A stretch of DNA of 7,794 nt, taken from assembly GCA_007124415.1 (NCBI GenBank), contig SLFE01000213.1, forward strand, positions 1 through 7,794, written 5' to 3'. The notes under the pieces were generated by a model. It searched no databases. It was given only the letters and a program-made list of their open reading frames with translations, and was not told the origin of the DNA. The position numbers and the translations under genes were made by a program. The stretch is from Waddliaceae bacterium. GTDB lineage: Bacteria; Chlamydiota; Chlamydiia; Chlamydiales; SLFE01. Every line of letters begins with the position of its first letter. Within the stretch, counting starts at the first letter, position 1. This document shows positions 1-5,682 of the stretch, in pieces.

Positions 1-74
1 CTAGACCTTCTAAAAAACTGTCAGACGAGATTAGGGCACAATCAGGGGTCAAAGAAACCAGAATAAAAAAATGA
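1..74 (+). other. left edge: possible 3' end of an upstream gene (frame undecided)
   Basis: Two forward frames are open from the window edge. One, starting at base 3, reads RPSKKLSDEIRAQSGVKETR and onward to a TGA at 72-74, which would overlap the ATG at 71 as ATGA. The other, starting at base 1, ends in TAA at 64-66. The first has a more protein-like, Lys/Ser-rich tail, and the same ATGA arrangement occurs twice elsewhere in this window (2291 and 5679). With fewer than 25 codons visible, neither frame can be confirmed, and the stretch may simply be leader sequence. No convincing promoter is seen here. The AGGGG at 44-48 is too far from the ATG at 71 to be its ribosome binding site. Confidence 0.3.
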
Positions 75-529
75 TAATAAAAAATACTTTTACAAAAGAA
101 ATCGATCTTCTGTCAAAACGTTACGAAAATTTTAAAAAAGATAACGATTTTATAAATAAAACCCTCTTGAAAGCTTCGACGTTTAGAGTAGCAGCTTTCA
201 TGGCTGCTGTCGGATTTACCGTATTGACCGCCATTTCCGTCTTAACGCTAAACGTTCCATGCATGAACGGCTTCGCTCTTTGCGCCCTTTTTGCCCATGA
301 CCTTTACCATATCGCGAAAAACTATGACGAAAAAGAGTTGTGCATGAACCCTAAATTTTTTACGCATACGGGAAGCTTGATGATGATTTTTATTCAAAAT
401 GACCTGATCAAGGGAAAAGACCATGAAACTACAGTACGTCTTTTAAACCTTAAAAAAGCCGAAAACCTAACGGAAAACACCCTTTTTGCCCGTCCCGCCG
501 TGGCTCTGGTCGGATTGATGATCAAATAG
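71..529 (+). CDS. small predicted membrane protein, paralogue of the next gene
   Basis: Encodes 152 residues and I do not recognise a named family. Residues 1-36 are charged and probably helical. Residues 38-60 form a hydrophobic segment beginning RVAAFMAAVGF, and a second one spans about 64-76. They make a short bilobed hydrophobic hairpin followed by A-H-D-x-Y (75-79) and N-Y-D-E. The remaining ~65 residues are mixed, with a hydrophobic patch at the very C-terminus. The hairpin aligns without gaps from R39 to H76 with R37 to H74 of the downstream protein, so the two are paralogues. The hairpin recalls the hydrophobic domain of chlamydial inclusion membrane proteins, but it is shorter and this is inference only. 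There is no clear Shine-Dalgarno sequence before the ATG, so expression may depend on an upstream gene. The DNA is visibly AT-richer than serS. Confidence 0.7.
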   Translation: MIIKNTFTKEIDLLSKRYENFKKDNDFINKTLLKASTFRVAAFMAAVGFTVLTAISVLTLNVPCMNGFALCALFAHDLYHIAKNYDEKELCMNPKFFTHTGSLMMIFIQNDLIKGKDHETTVRLLNLKKAENLTENTLFARPAVALVGLMIK

Positions 530-530
530 T

Positions 531-559
531 TTGATTTTATCAATGGCTTACTCTAAAAT
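531..559 (+). promoter_or_regulatory. candidate sigma-70-type promoter for the 585 gene
   Basis: TTGATT at 531-536 and TAAAAT at 554-559 are separated by exactly 17 bases, giving 4/6 and 5/6 matches to consensus. Transcription would start near 566, about 19 bases before the ATG at 585. The -35 box begins directly after the stop codon of the preceding gene. The region is AT-rich, so a chance match is possible. Confidence 0.45.
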
Positions 560-584
560 TTTTTCTTAAACAAAGGAGTTTATT

Positions 585-923
585 ATGCAGGTACTCAATC
601 ATTTCACAAGCGAATTAAATCATTTTGTCGATAGCTGCAATGGATTTAACCTGTCAGCGAAGAGTCTTGGCAAAGTCGGGCTTGCTGCCGCCAGGGTCGC
701 GGCCTTCATGGCAACCGCCGGTTTTGCAATCCTTAGCCTCTCCTCTCTTTTTTCAGGCAATTCAGCAGGATTTTTCAGCAGCGCCCTGTTCGCTCTTGGA
801 GCTCACGAAGCCTATCGAGTGATCGTAAATTTCGAAAACGATAGATGCAAGAACTTATTCAGAAATACAATCCTATTAGATCCCATTTCCAATTTCATCG
901 ACAAAATCGTCTACCAAAAGTAA
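585..923 (+). CDS. small predicted membrane protein, paralogue of the preceding gene
   Basis: Encodes 112 residues of unknown function. The start is well supported by AAAGGAG at 572-578, six bases before the ATG. Residues 1-35 are moderately polar. R37-V-A-A-F-M begins a hydrophobic segment to about 57, and a second segment covers about 61-73, followed by A-H-E-x-Y (73-77), R78 and N-F-E (82-84). The N-terminus (N-H-F-T-S-E-L) also resembles N-T-F-T-K-E-I of the upstream paralogue. The C-terminal third is shorter than in the paralogue, so the hydrophobic hairpin and the AH[DE]xY motif are the conserved core. With no signal peptide or enzymatic motif visible, a small membrane-inserted protein is the most that can be said. 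A secreted inclusion-membrane role is a guess. The gene has its own candidate promoter and a strong terminator. Confidence 0.75.
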   Translation: MQVLNHFTSELNHFVDSCNGFNLSAKSLGKVGLAAARVAAFMATAGFAILSLSSLFSGNSAGFFSSALFALGAHEAYRVIVNFENDRCKNLFRNTILLDPISNFIDKIVYQK

Positions 924-928
924 CCGCC

Positions 929-960
929 AAAGTCAACTTTCCTCCGGAAAGTTGACTTTT
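929..960 (+). terminator. rho-independent terminator of the 585 gene
   Basis: Arms 931-942 and 946-957 are perfectly complementary over 12 bp around a three-base TCC loop. Two A-T pairs extend the stem to 929-959. A short T run at the end of the 3' arm (957-960) follows, starting six bases after the stop codon of the 585 gene. The 3' arm also contains the TTGACT used as -35 box by the serS promoter. Confidence 0.8.
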
Positions 961-980
961 CCTCTCTTCCCTTCTATACT
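952..980 (+). promoter_or_regulatory. sigma-70-type promoter of the serS-apeB operon
   Basis: TTGACT at 952-957 (5/6 match) and TATACT at 975-980 (5/6) are separated by exactly 17 bases. The start point would be near 987, leaving a leader of about 24 bases before the serS ATG at 1011, with TAAGGA at 996-1001 as ribosome binding site. The -35 box lies inside the 3' arm of the preceding terminator hairpin. This is the best promoter match in the window. Confidence 0.7.
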
Positions 981-1010
981 CGTTCTTTACTTAGATAAGG
1001 ACGTAAATCC

Positions 1011-2294
1011 ATGATTGATATTAAGCTCATCCGCCAAAACCGCGAAGAGGTCGAGGCAAAGCTCCGCACCAAAGAACCGGATGTGGACCTAAGCGCCATC
1101 TGCCGTCTGGACGAAGAAATCCGCAATCTCAAAACCCGCAACGAACAGCTCAAGGCCGAAAGAAACGAAGCCTCGAAAGAAATCGGCAAACTCAAGCGCG
1201 ACGGCAAAGATCCCTCCGAGGTGATGAACCGCGTGTCGGGCTTTGCCGAACAGATCCATGCCGCCGACGCGAAAATCAACGAACTGGAAAATAAACTGAA
1301 TGAAGAGCTCGCCTCCCTTCCCAACATCCCCTCGGACGAGGCCAAAGTTTCACAAAATGTCGAAGACAATGTGATCGTCAAAGAGTGGGGGCAAAAAAGG
1401 GAATTCGATTTCGAATTCAAAAACCACCTCGAGCTTAGCGAATCGTTAAAGCTGTTCGACTTCCCCAGAGGAGCGAAAATTTCCGGGACAGGCTGGCCGG
1501 TCTACCGCGGGCAGGGCGCCCGGCTCGAATGGGCCCTGATCAATTACATGATCGACACAAACATCAAAAACGGCTTTGAGATGATGATGGTTCCCCTTGC
1601 CGTTAAACGGGACACGATATTCTGCTCGAGCCAGCTGCCGAAATTCGAAGACCAGCAATTTCACATCACCGACAAAGATTACGACTTTTTTTTGATACCC
1701 ACCTCTGAGGTTTCACTCAACGGCCTCCACATCGACGAGATCATTCCCGAAGAGCAGTTTCCCATTAAGTATTGCGCCTACACCCCCTGCTTCCGCCGCG
1801 AGGCGGGCGCTGCCGGAGAGAAGGAGCGGGGCCTCATCCGCGTCCACCAGTTCAACAAAGTAGAAATGTTTTGTTTTACGCTCCCCGAACAGAGCCGGGA
1901 GGTTTTCGATATGATGTGCGCCTCTGCCGAAGAGATCCTGCAAGGCCTCGGCCTTCATTACAGAAACGCCCTCCTTGTCACAGGAGACATGTCCTTCGCT
2001 GCCGCCTATACCGTCGATATCGAAGTATGGCTCCCCGGGCAAAACCGCTACTACGAAGTCTCATCGGTTTCCAACTGCACCGATTTTCAATCCAGAAGAT
2101 CAAAAACGCGCTTCCGCAAAAAAGGGGAAAAGCCCGAACTCGTCCATACCCTCAACGGATCGGGACTGGCCACTTCGCGCCTCATGGTCTCGCTTCTGGA
2201 AAACAATCAAAATCCCGACGGCACAATAAACATCCCGGAAGTTCTCCAGAGCTATATGGGAGGAAAAAAACTCCTAACTCCGGAGAATGAATGA
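1011..2294 (+). CDS. serS: serine--tRNA ligase (seryl-tRNA synthetase)
   Basis: Cytosolic class II aminoacyl-tRNA synthetase that charges tRNA-Ser with serine using ATP. At 427 residues it has the usual full bacterial length. Residues 1 to about 105 are a charged, heptad-like region matching the antiparallel coiled-coil arm that grips the long variable arm of tRNA-Ser. The catalytic domain follows. GWPVYRGQGARLEWAL covers the lead-in to motif 1. T231-S232-E233 replaces the more common T-A-E at the serine-binding site. Motif 2 is F261-R262-R263-E264-A-G followed by RVHQFNKVEMF, and motif 3 is G383-S-G-L-A-T-S-R390. TGDMSFAAA and EVWLPGQNRYYEVSSVSNC are also family hallmarks. The ATG has TAAGGA nine bases upstream. 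The stop overlaps the apeB start as ATGA. The sequence resembles the chlamydial SerRS I remember. Confidence 0.98.
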   Translation: MIDIKLIRQNREEVEAKLRTKEPDVDLSAICRLDEEIRNLKTRNEQLKAERNEASKEIGKLKRDGKDPSEVMNRVSGFAEQIHAADAKINELENKLNEELASLPNIPSDEAKVSQNVEDNVIVKEWGQKREFDFEFKNHLELSESLKLFDFPRGAKISGTGWPVYRGQGARLEWALINYMIDTNIKNGFEMMMVPLAVKRDTIFCSSQLPKFEDQQFHITDKDYDFFLIPTSEVSLNGLHIDEIIPEEQFPIKYCAYTPCFRREAGAAGEKERGLIRVHQFNKVEMFCFTLPEQSREVFDMMCASAEEILQGLGLHYRNALLVTGDMSFAAAYTVDIEVWLPGQNRYYEVSSVSNCTDFQSRRSKTRFRKKGEKPELVHTLNGSGLATSRLMVSLLENNQNPDGTINIPEVLQSYMGGKKLLTPENE

Positions 2295-3553
2295 AAAACA
2301 GCAATGTCATCGCCGACCTGATTGAGTTTATCGACAACTCCCCGACCGCCTGGCAGGCAGCCGATCAAGCCGCCGCAAGACTGCTGAGCAGCGGATTCAA
2401 AGAGCTGAAAGAGGGCCATGCCTGGCAGACCGAGCCGGGAAAAAAGTATTTCACCGTGCGAAACGGCTCGTCCCTTTGCGCCTTTATCATGCCGAAGCAA
2501 ATTCCGGAATCAATCGCCCTTATCGGATCGCACACAGACAGCCCCGGATTCAAACTAAAGCCTAATCCGGAATTCTCACGCTTTAACATGACCATGCTCG
2601 GCCTCGAGGTTTACGGCAGCCCCCTTCTCGGATCATGGCTCAACCGCGACCTCGGCATTGCAGGACGCATCGCATTCATCGACGAGGGCGGCCGGCTTCA
2701 GGAGATGAATGTCGTTCTTGACCAACGCCCCGTGATCATCCCCCAGCTTGCCCTCCATCTTGACCGCGACGTAAACAAAAAAGGACTCGTTTTAAACGCA
2801 CAGCAGCACACCTCGGCAATCGCTGCAATCGACGAAAGCGGCTCCGGCTCCTACCTCGAGCCTATTCTTCGCGACCTCGTCGCTTTTAAGCAGCTGCTCG
2901 ATCACGACCTCTTCGTCTTTCCCCTGGACAAAGCCCGGTTTGTCGGGAGGAATGAGGAAATGATCAGCTCCTACAGAACCGACAACCTGGCAGGCGTTCA
3001 TGCCTCCCTGCAGGGGATATTGTCCGCCGAGGCGGACGACTCGGCATTGAAAATGATTGTCCTGTGGGACAATGAAGAGATCGGGTCGGCAACGCCTCAG
3101 GGCGCCGAATCCCCTTATGTCCTCCATGTTTTAGAACGGCTTGTCGATCGAAGCGACCTTCTCAGACTTCTCCCTCAAAGCTTGTGCGTCTCCATCGATC
3201 TTGCCCACGGCGTGCACCCCAACTATTCCGACCGCCACGACCCCAACCACTCCCCCCTTCTCGGCGAGGGGATCGTTATCAAATACAACGCCAACCAACG
3301 CTACGCGACAGACGCCAGATCGTCAGCAATGCTGCAAAAAGTGTGCGCCGACCACAAAATCCCCACGCAAAAATTTGTCGTCCGCTCAGACATCCCTTGC
3401 GGCTCGACCATCGGCCCGCTGCACGCCAAAGTCTCCGGCATGCCCACCGTCGATATCGGCATACCCCAGCTTTCCATGCACAGCGCCCGCGAGCTCATCG
3501 CCTCGGCAGACCACATCAACATGGCCCGCCTCGCCTCGGCAATTTTTGCATAA
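2291..3553 (+). CDS. apeB: M18 family zinc aminopeptidase
   Basis: Metallopeptidase of the M18 (aspartyl aminopeptidase-like) family, which removes N-terminal residues, often acidic ones, from peptides in the cytosol. Its 420 residues match the family length. The expected dinuclear zinc site is complete. H81-T-D83-S-P gives the first ligand and catalytic Asp, D231-N-L-A-G the bridging Asp, and E262-E263 in W-D-N-E-E-I-G-S the catalytic Glu and a ligand. D303 in S-I-D-L-A-H-G-V-H-P-N-Y and H397 in P-Q-L-S-M-H-S complete it. The assignment of each role follows what is known of human DNPEP. GSWLNRDLGIAGR and HLDRDVN are further family signatures. The ATG overlaps the serS stop, with GGAG at 2282-2285, so translation is probably coupled to serS. 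As I recall, Chlamydia itself does not have this gene beside serS, so it may be an insertion or a lineage-specific retention. Substrate preference is not visible. Confidence 0.93.
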   Translation: MKNSNVIADLIEFIDNSPTAWQAADQAAARLLSSGFKELKEGHAWQTEPGKKYFTVRNGSSLCAFIMPKQIPESIALIGSHTDSPGFKLKPNPEFSRFNMTMLGLEVYGSPLLGSWLNRDLGIAGRIAFIDEGGRLQEMNVVLDQRPVIIPQLALHLDRDVNKKGLVLNAQQHTSAIAAIDESGSGSYLEPILRDLVAFKQLLDHDLFVFPLDKARFVGRNEEMISSYRTDNLAGVHASLQGILSAEADDSALKMIVLWDNEEIGSATPQGAESPYVLHVLERLVDRSDLLRLLPQSLCVSIDLAHGVHPNYSDRHDPNHSPLLGEGIVIKYNANQRYATDARSSAMLQKVCADHKIPTQKFVVRSDIPCGSTIGPLHAKVSGMPTVDIGIPQLSMHSARELIASADHINMARLASAIFA

Positions 3554-3556
3554 AAA

Positions 3557-3583
3557 AAACCGCGGCATAAAATGCCGCGGTTT
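3557..3583. terminator. bidirectional terminator between convergent genes
   Basis: Arms 3560-3568 and 3572-3580 are perfectly complementary (CCGCGGCAT / ATGCCGCGG) with an AAA loop, and A-T pairs extend the stem to 3557-3583. An A run at 3552-3559 precedes the stem, so a minus-strand transcript ends in a long U tract. The plus-strand U tract is only three bases. It therefore looks strongest for the minus-strand gene ending at 3602, but it sits right after the apeB stop and probably serves both. Confidence 0.85.
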
Positions 3584-3601
3584 AGATTCACAATCAGGGG
3601 T

Positions 3602-4753
3602 TTAAGCAGCGTTTTCGCTCATCTGCTCGTAGTCGAGAAACTTCCACATCTTGCCCATAAGCTCTTCTAATTCCCTTTGAGAGCCGTAAGATGGATTCTT
3701 GCTCAAATGACGAAGGGATTCTTTCAAGAACGCCTCCCTCTCACCTTTGGGAAGACCTTTCATTTCCTGTCTGAGAGCGGCGACTAGGGCCAGCCGGGGA
3801 TCGTCTGGGTTTTCCTTTTTGATTTGCTCGTAGACATCTCCTTTTCCGATCAAACTGACCAGTTCTTCTTCAGTCACCCACCCCGTTTCTTTTTCATAAA
3901 AGAGAGCGAGCGAATTCAAAAGAAATTGAATATTCAAGCGGGAAACTAATTGCGCCCTTTGTTCATTTGTTAAAGAGGAGAACAGTCCATGCTTGTTCAC
4001 AACATCGTGGATAATTCTCTGATCCACCATTTGCAGAGTCTGATAAGCTACCTGGTTGGCCAAAGCGAATCGAGGCAGATCTCCTCTTGCTTCTTCATTT
4101 CTTCCTGCAAGAGAAGCAATAACCGGCGATATAATTCCGCTCGAAATCATTCCTCCTGCAATAGCTATTGCCGGCTGCACTCCTGCCGGCATCATATTGA
4201 AGACCGCGGGATTTAAATTATGCACACTGTTCATACCGACAAAATTCGCCGCAGGATTCAGTTGAGCAAGAGCAAACACAGTCCCGAACATGAACGCGGC
4301 ATAATTGGCAACAGCAAGGCTTGCGCTCACTCCTTCAGGCCCTCCGCCTCTTGAATCGAACGAAGCGGAGAATCGCCCGATCTGATCCAATCCCATCCGA
4401 ATTTTCATCTCCAGCTCTTCTTTGTCTAGACGTTTGTTTTCTTCAATATTTGTTTGCCATGCATCCAATATGTGGGTGATCACCTCGTTCTCCACCTTGT
4501 TGAACATGATCAAAAAAGCTTCAATATCCGTTCGAGCCGGCGTCCTATGCTGCGAGGGCTCCGAAAGCGCCGGATTTCCGGGTGCCTGAACTCCCTGAAC
4601 GTCGACCTGTTCGAGTTGTTCCAAAGTGTCGACCTCGATGGTCTGCTTTGATTCTACAGACGCTTCCTTAGTAGCTGTTTTCGATTCTTCTATCTCATTG
4701 GCCCGCCCCAGTTGTTGAAGCATGCTTATTACGTCACCAACATTATCTGACAT
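3602..4753 (-). CDS. unrecognised protein with polar N-terminus and two hydrophobic segments
   Basis: Encodes 383 residues and I cannot assign a family. The start is supported on the minus strand by GAAGGT at 4766-4761, about eight bases before the ATG. Residues 1-75 are polar, rich in Glu, Gln, Ser and Thr, and look disordered, with no cleavable signal peptide. Residues 76-130 look like charged helix. Two hydrophobic, Ala/Gly-rich segments follow at about 143-170 and 189-216, then a long helical, charged C-terminal domain (220-375) containing no catalytic motif I know. A polar signal-less N-terminus plus a central hydrophobic pair flanked by helical domains is compatible with a type III secreted translocator or effector in Chlamydiae. 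It is equally compatible with a non-secreted membrane-associated protein. The gene stands alone between divergent and convergent neighbours and looks somewhat AT-richer than serS or apeB. Confidence 0.7.
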   Translation of the reverse strand: MSDNVGDVISMLQQLGRANEIEESKTATKEASVESKQTIEVDTLEQLEQVDVQGVQAPGNPALSEPSQHRTPARTDIEAFLIMFNKVENEVITHILDAWQTNIEENKRLDKEELEMKIRMGLDQIGRFSASFDSRGGGPEGVSASLAVANYAAFMFGTVFALAQLNPAANFVGMNSVHNLNPAVFNMMPAGVQPAIAIAGGMISSGIISPVIASLAGRNEEARGDLPRFALANQVAYQTLQMVDQRIIHDVVNKHGLFSSLTNEQRAQLVSRLNIQFLLNSLALFYEKETGWVTEEELVSLIGKGDVYEQIKKENPDDPRLALVAALRQEMKGLPKGEREAFLKESLRHLSKNPSYGSQRELEELMGKMWKFLDYEQMSENAA

Positions 4754-4816
4754 AATTTATACCTTCATTAATTAGTTTCACAATTAAGAGAACAAATATA
4801 ACATTCCCTTATTAAC

Positions 4817-4845
4817 ATTATACCACAACATAATTAAATTTAAAA
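4817..4845 (-). promoter_or_regulatory. candidate extended -10 promoter of the minus-strand gene
   Basis: On the minus strand TGGTATAAT (4825-4817) gives a perfect TATAAT with an upstream TG, the extended -10 form. With a 17-base spacer the -35 position (4845-4840) reads TTTTAA, a weak match lying in A/T-only DNA. Transcription would begin near 4810, giving a leader of roughly 55-60 bases before the ATG at 4753. Confidence 0.5.
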
Positions 4846-4852
4846 ATTTAAT
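4833..4852. repeat. 9-bp AT-only inverted repeat in divergent intergenic region
   Basis: ATTAAATTT at 4833-4841 and AAATTTAAT at 4844-4852 are perfect inverted copies separated by AA. The repeat covers the -35 position of the minus-strand promoter candidate and lies about 84 bases before the VIT-like gene. It could be an operator, but with A/T bases only and AT-rich surroundings it may be chance. Confidence 0.4.
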
Positions 4853-4885
4853 ACCTAAAAAAAACTGCAAAACTCAGCAAAAAAT

Positions 4886-4912
4886 TTGCACTATTTGACC
4901 AATTTTTAGTAT
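4886..4912 (+). promoter_or_regulatory. weak candidate promoter of the VIT-like/ATPase operon
   Basis: TAGTAT at 4907-4912 could be a -10 box, with TTGCAC at 4886-4891 upstream but only 15 bases apart. A better-looking -35, TTGACC at 4895-4900, has no good -10 at 16-18 bases. A promoter must lie in this 182-base divergent region unless the operon relies on antisense read-through, but the exact boxes are uncertain. Confidence 0.25.
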
Positions 4913-4924
4913 TCTTCTTGATTT

Positions 4925-4930
4925 TAGGAG
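4925..4930 (+). promoter_or_regulatory. ribosome binding site that fixes the start at 4936
   Basis: TAGGAG lies five bases before the ATG at 4936. The in-frame TTG at 4918 lies upstream of this site, so starting there would place the Shine-Dalgarno sequence inside the coding region. The ATG is preferred. Confidence 0.75.
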
Positions 4931-4935
4931 TAAAT

Positions 4936-5682
4936 ATGGAAAATAAGCCGGCGCCCCCTTCACATTTCAAAGGCAAAGAAGCGGTTGAACATGTTGTGGA
5001 AGCTCAAACTAAAGGCCTGATAGCCAAAGCCGAGTCCCATGGCGAGGAAATACCGGGCCATATTTCAGCAGGCGCCGACGCGGCAAGAGAAACTGCCGTT
5101 TTTTTTATGTTTCTCTGGTTCTTCACGCCGGCACAGACTCATTTTTATCCCTATATCGTCATCGCTGTCGGTTGGCTCATCTGGAAAATGGGGCGGAGCG
5201 CTTGGCTGGGGTGGTCCAGGCTTGAAAGGCTGCACCGCCTTGTGACGGAGGAAAAATGGGAAATCGACCACCACAGGCAGCAGGAAAGAGAAGAGCTGGC
5301 CGCCCTTTATGAGGCCAAGGGATTCAAGGGAAAGCTGCTCGAAGATGTGCTCGACGTTCTCATGTCCGACGACGACAGGCTCCTGAGGGTCATGCTTGAA
5401 GAGGAGCTCGGCCTCTCGCTCGAAAAACAGGAACACCCCCTCAAGCAAAGCCTTGGAGCCGGAACCGGCGTCGCGGCCGCGTTTATTGCCGCGGCGGCCG
5501 GATACTTCGTCCATGCCGAATACGGTATTATCGCCGGATCGCTCATTGCGGTCGGTTTTGCCGGAGGACTCTCTGCCTATTATGAAGGAAATCAAAAAAT
5601 TCCGGCTGTCATATGGAATCTCGGCGTTGCCGTTTTAGCATGGGGATGCGCCTACTTTCTTTGGGACTATCTAATTCGATGA
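4936..5682 (+). CDS. VIT/CCC1-like membrane protein with cytosolic metal-binding domain
   Basis: Encodes 248 residues from the ATG preceded by TAGGAG. VIT/CCC1 proteins move Fe(II) or Mn(II) across membranes. Here a soluble N-terminus (1-50) is followed by hydrophobic segments at about 53-66 and 71-88, a charged helical domain at 95-165, and three more membrane segments near 172-193, 195-213 and 223-243. The soluble domain has E106-x2-E109-x7-E117-x2-E120, then Y125-x3-G129-F, a D/L-rich stretch and M153-L-E-E-E157-L-G-L. This is the VIT1 metal-binding layout. The first membrane segment lacks the conserved Asp-Gly of VIT transporters, and the G-E of the second is S-A (M85-G-R-S-A). Transport by the canonical route is therefore doubtful. 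It overlaps the ATPase gene as ATGA. It probably corresponds to Chlamydia CT728 by position (recalled). Confidence 0.75.
   Translation: MENKPAPPSHFKGKEAVEHVVEAQTKGLIAKAESHGEEIPGHISAGADAARETAVFFMFLWFFTPAQTHFYPYIVIAVGWLIWKMGRSAWLGWSRLERLHRLVTEEKWEIDHHRQQEREELAALYEAKGFKGKLLEDVLDVLMSDDDRLLRVMLEEELGLSLEKQEHPLKQSLGAGTGVAAAFIAAAAGYFVHAEYGIIAGSLIAVGFAGGLSAYYEGNQKIPAVIWNLGVAVLAWGCAYFLWDYLIR

Noticed and set aside
37..48. CACAATCAGGGG repeated at 3589-3600, a possible attachment or regulatory repeat
   Set aside because: A 12-base match is expected about once or more by chance in a window of this size, and neither copy has further flanking similarity or a shared context.
974..1420. Minus-strand open frame opposite the start of serS, 148 residues, Ser-rich
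   Set aside because: It is the antisense of the charged coiled-coil region of serS. Its Ser/Leu composition follows from reverse-reading Glu/Lys codons, and it overlaps the serS promoter region.
1772..2290. Long open frame overlapping serS in another frame, and similar ones within apeB and the ATPase (for example 3184-3570 and 6962-7435)
   Set aside because: They are Arg/Pro-rich shadow translations of GC-rich codons in well-identified genes and lack recognisable domains or ribosome binding sites.
5468..5503. GC-rich hairpin-like run (GCGGCCGCG / GCCGCGGCGGCC)
   Set aside because: It encodes the Ala-rich third membrane segment of the VIT-like protein. Alanine GCN codons explain the composition.
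5613..5678. Upstream in-frame extension of the ATPase (22 codons, including ATGs at 5640 and 5646)
   Set aside because: It lies wholly inside the VIT-like gene. The ATG at 5679 forms an ATGA overlap like that at serS/apeB and begins a plausible N-terminus.
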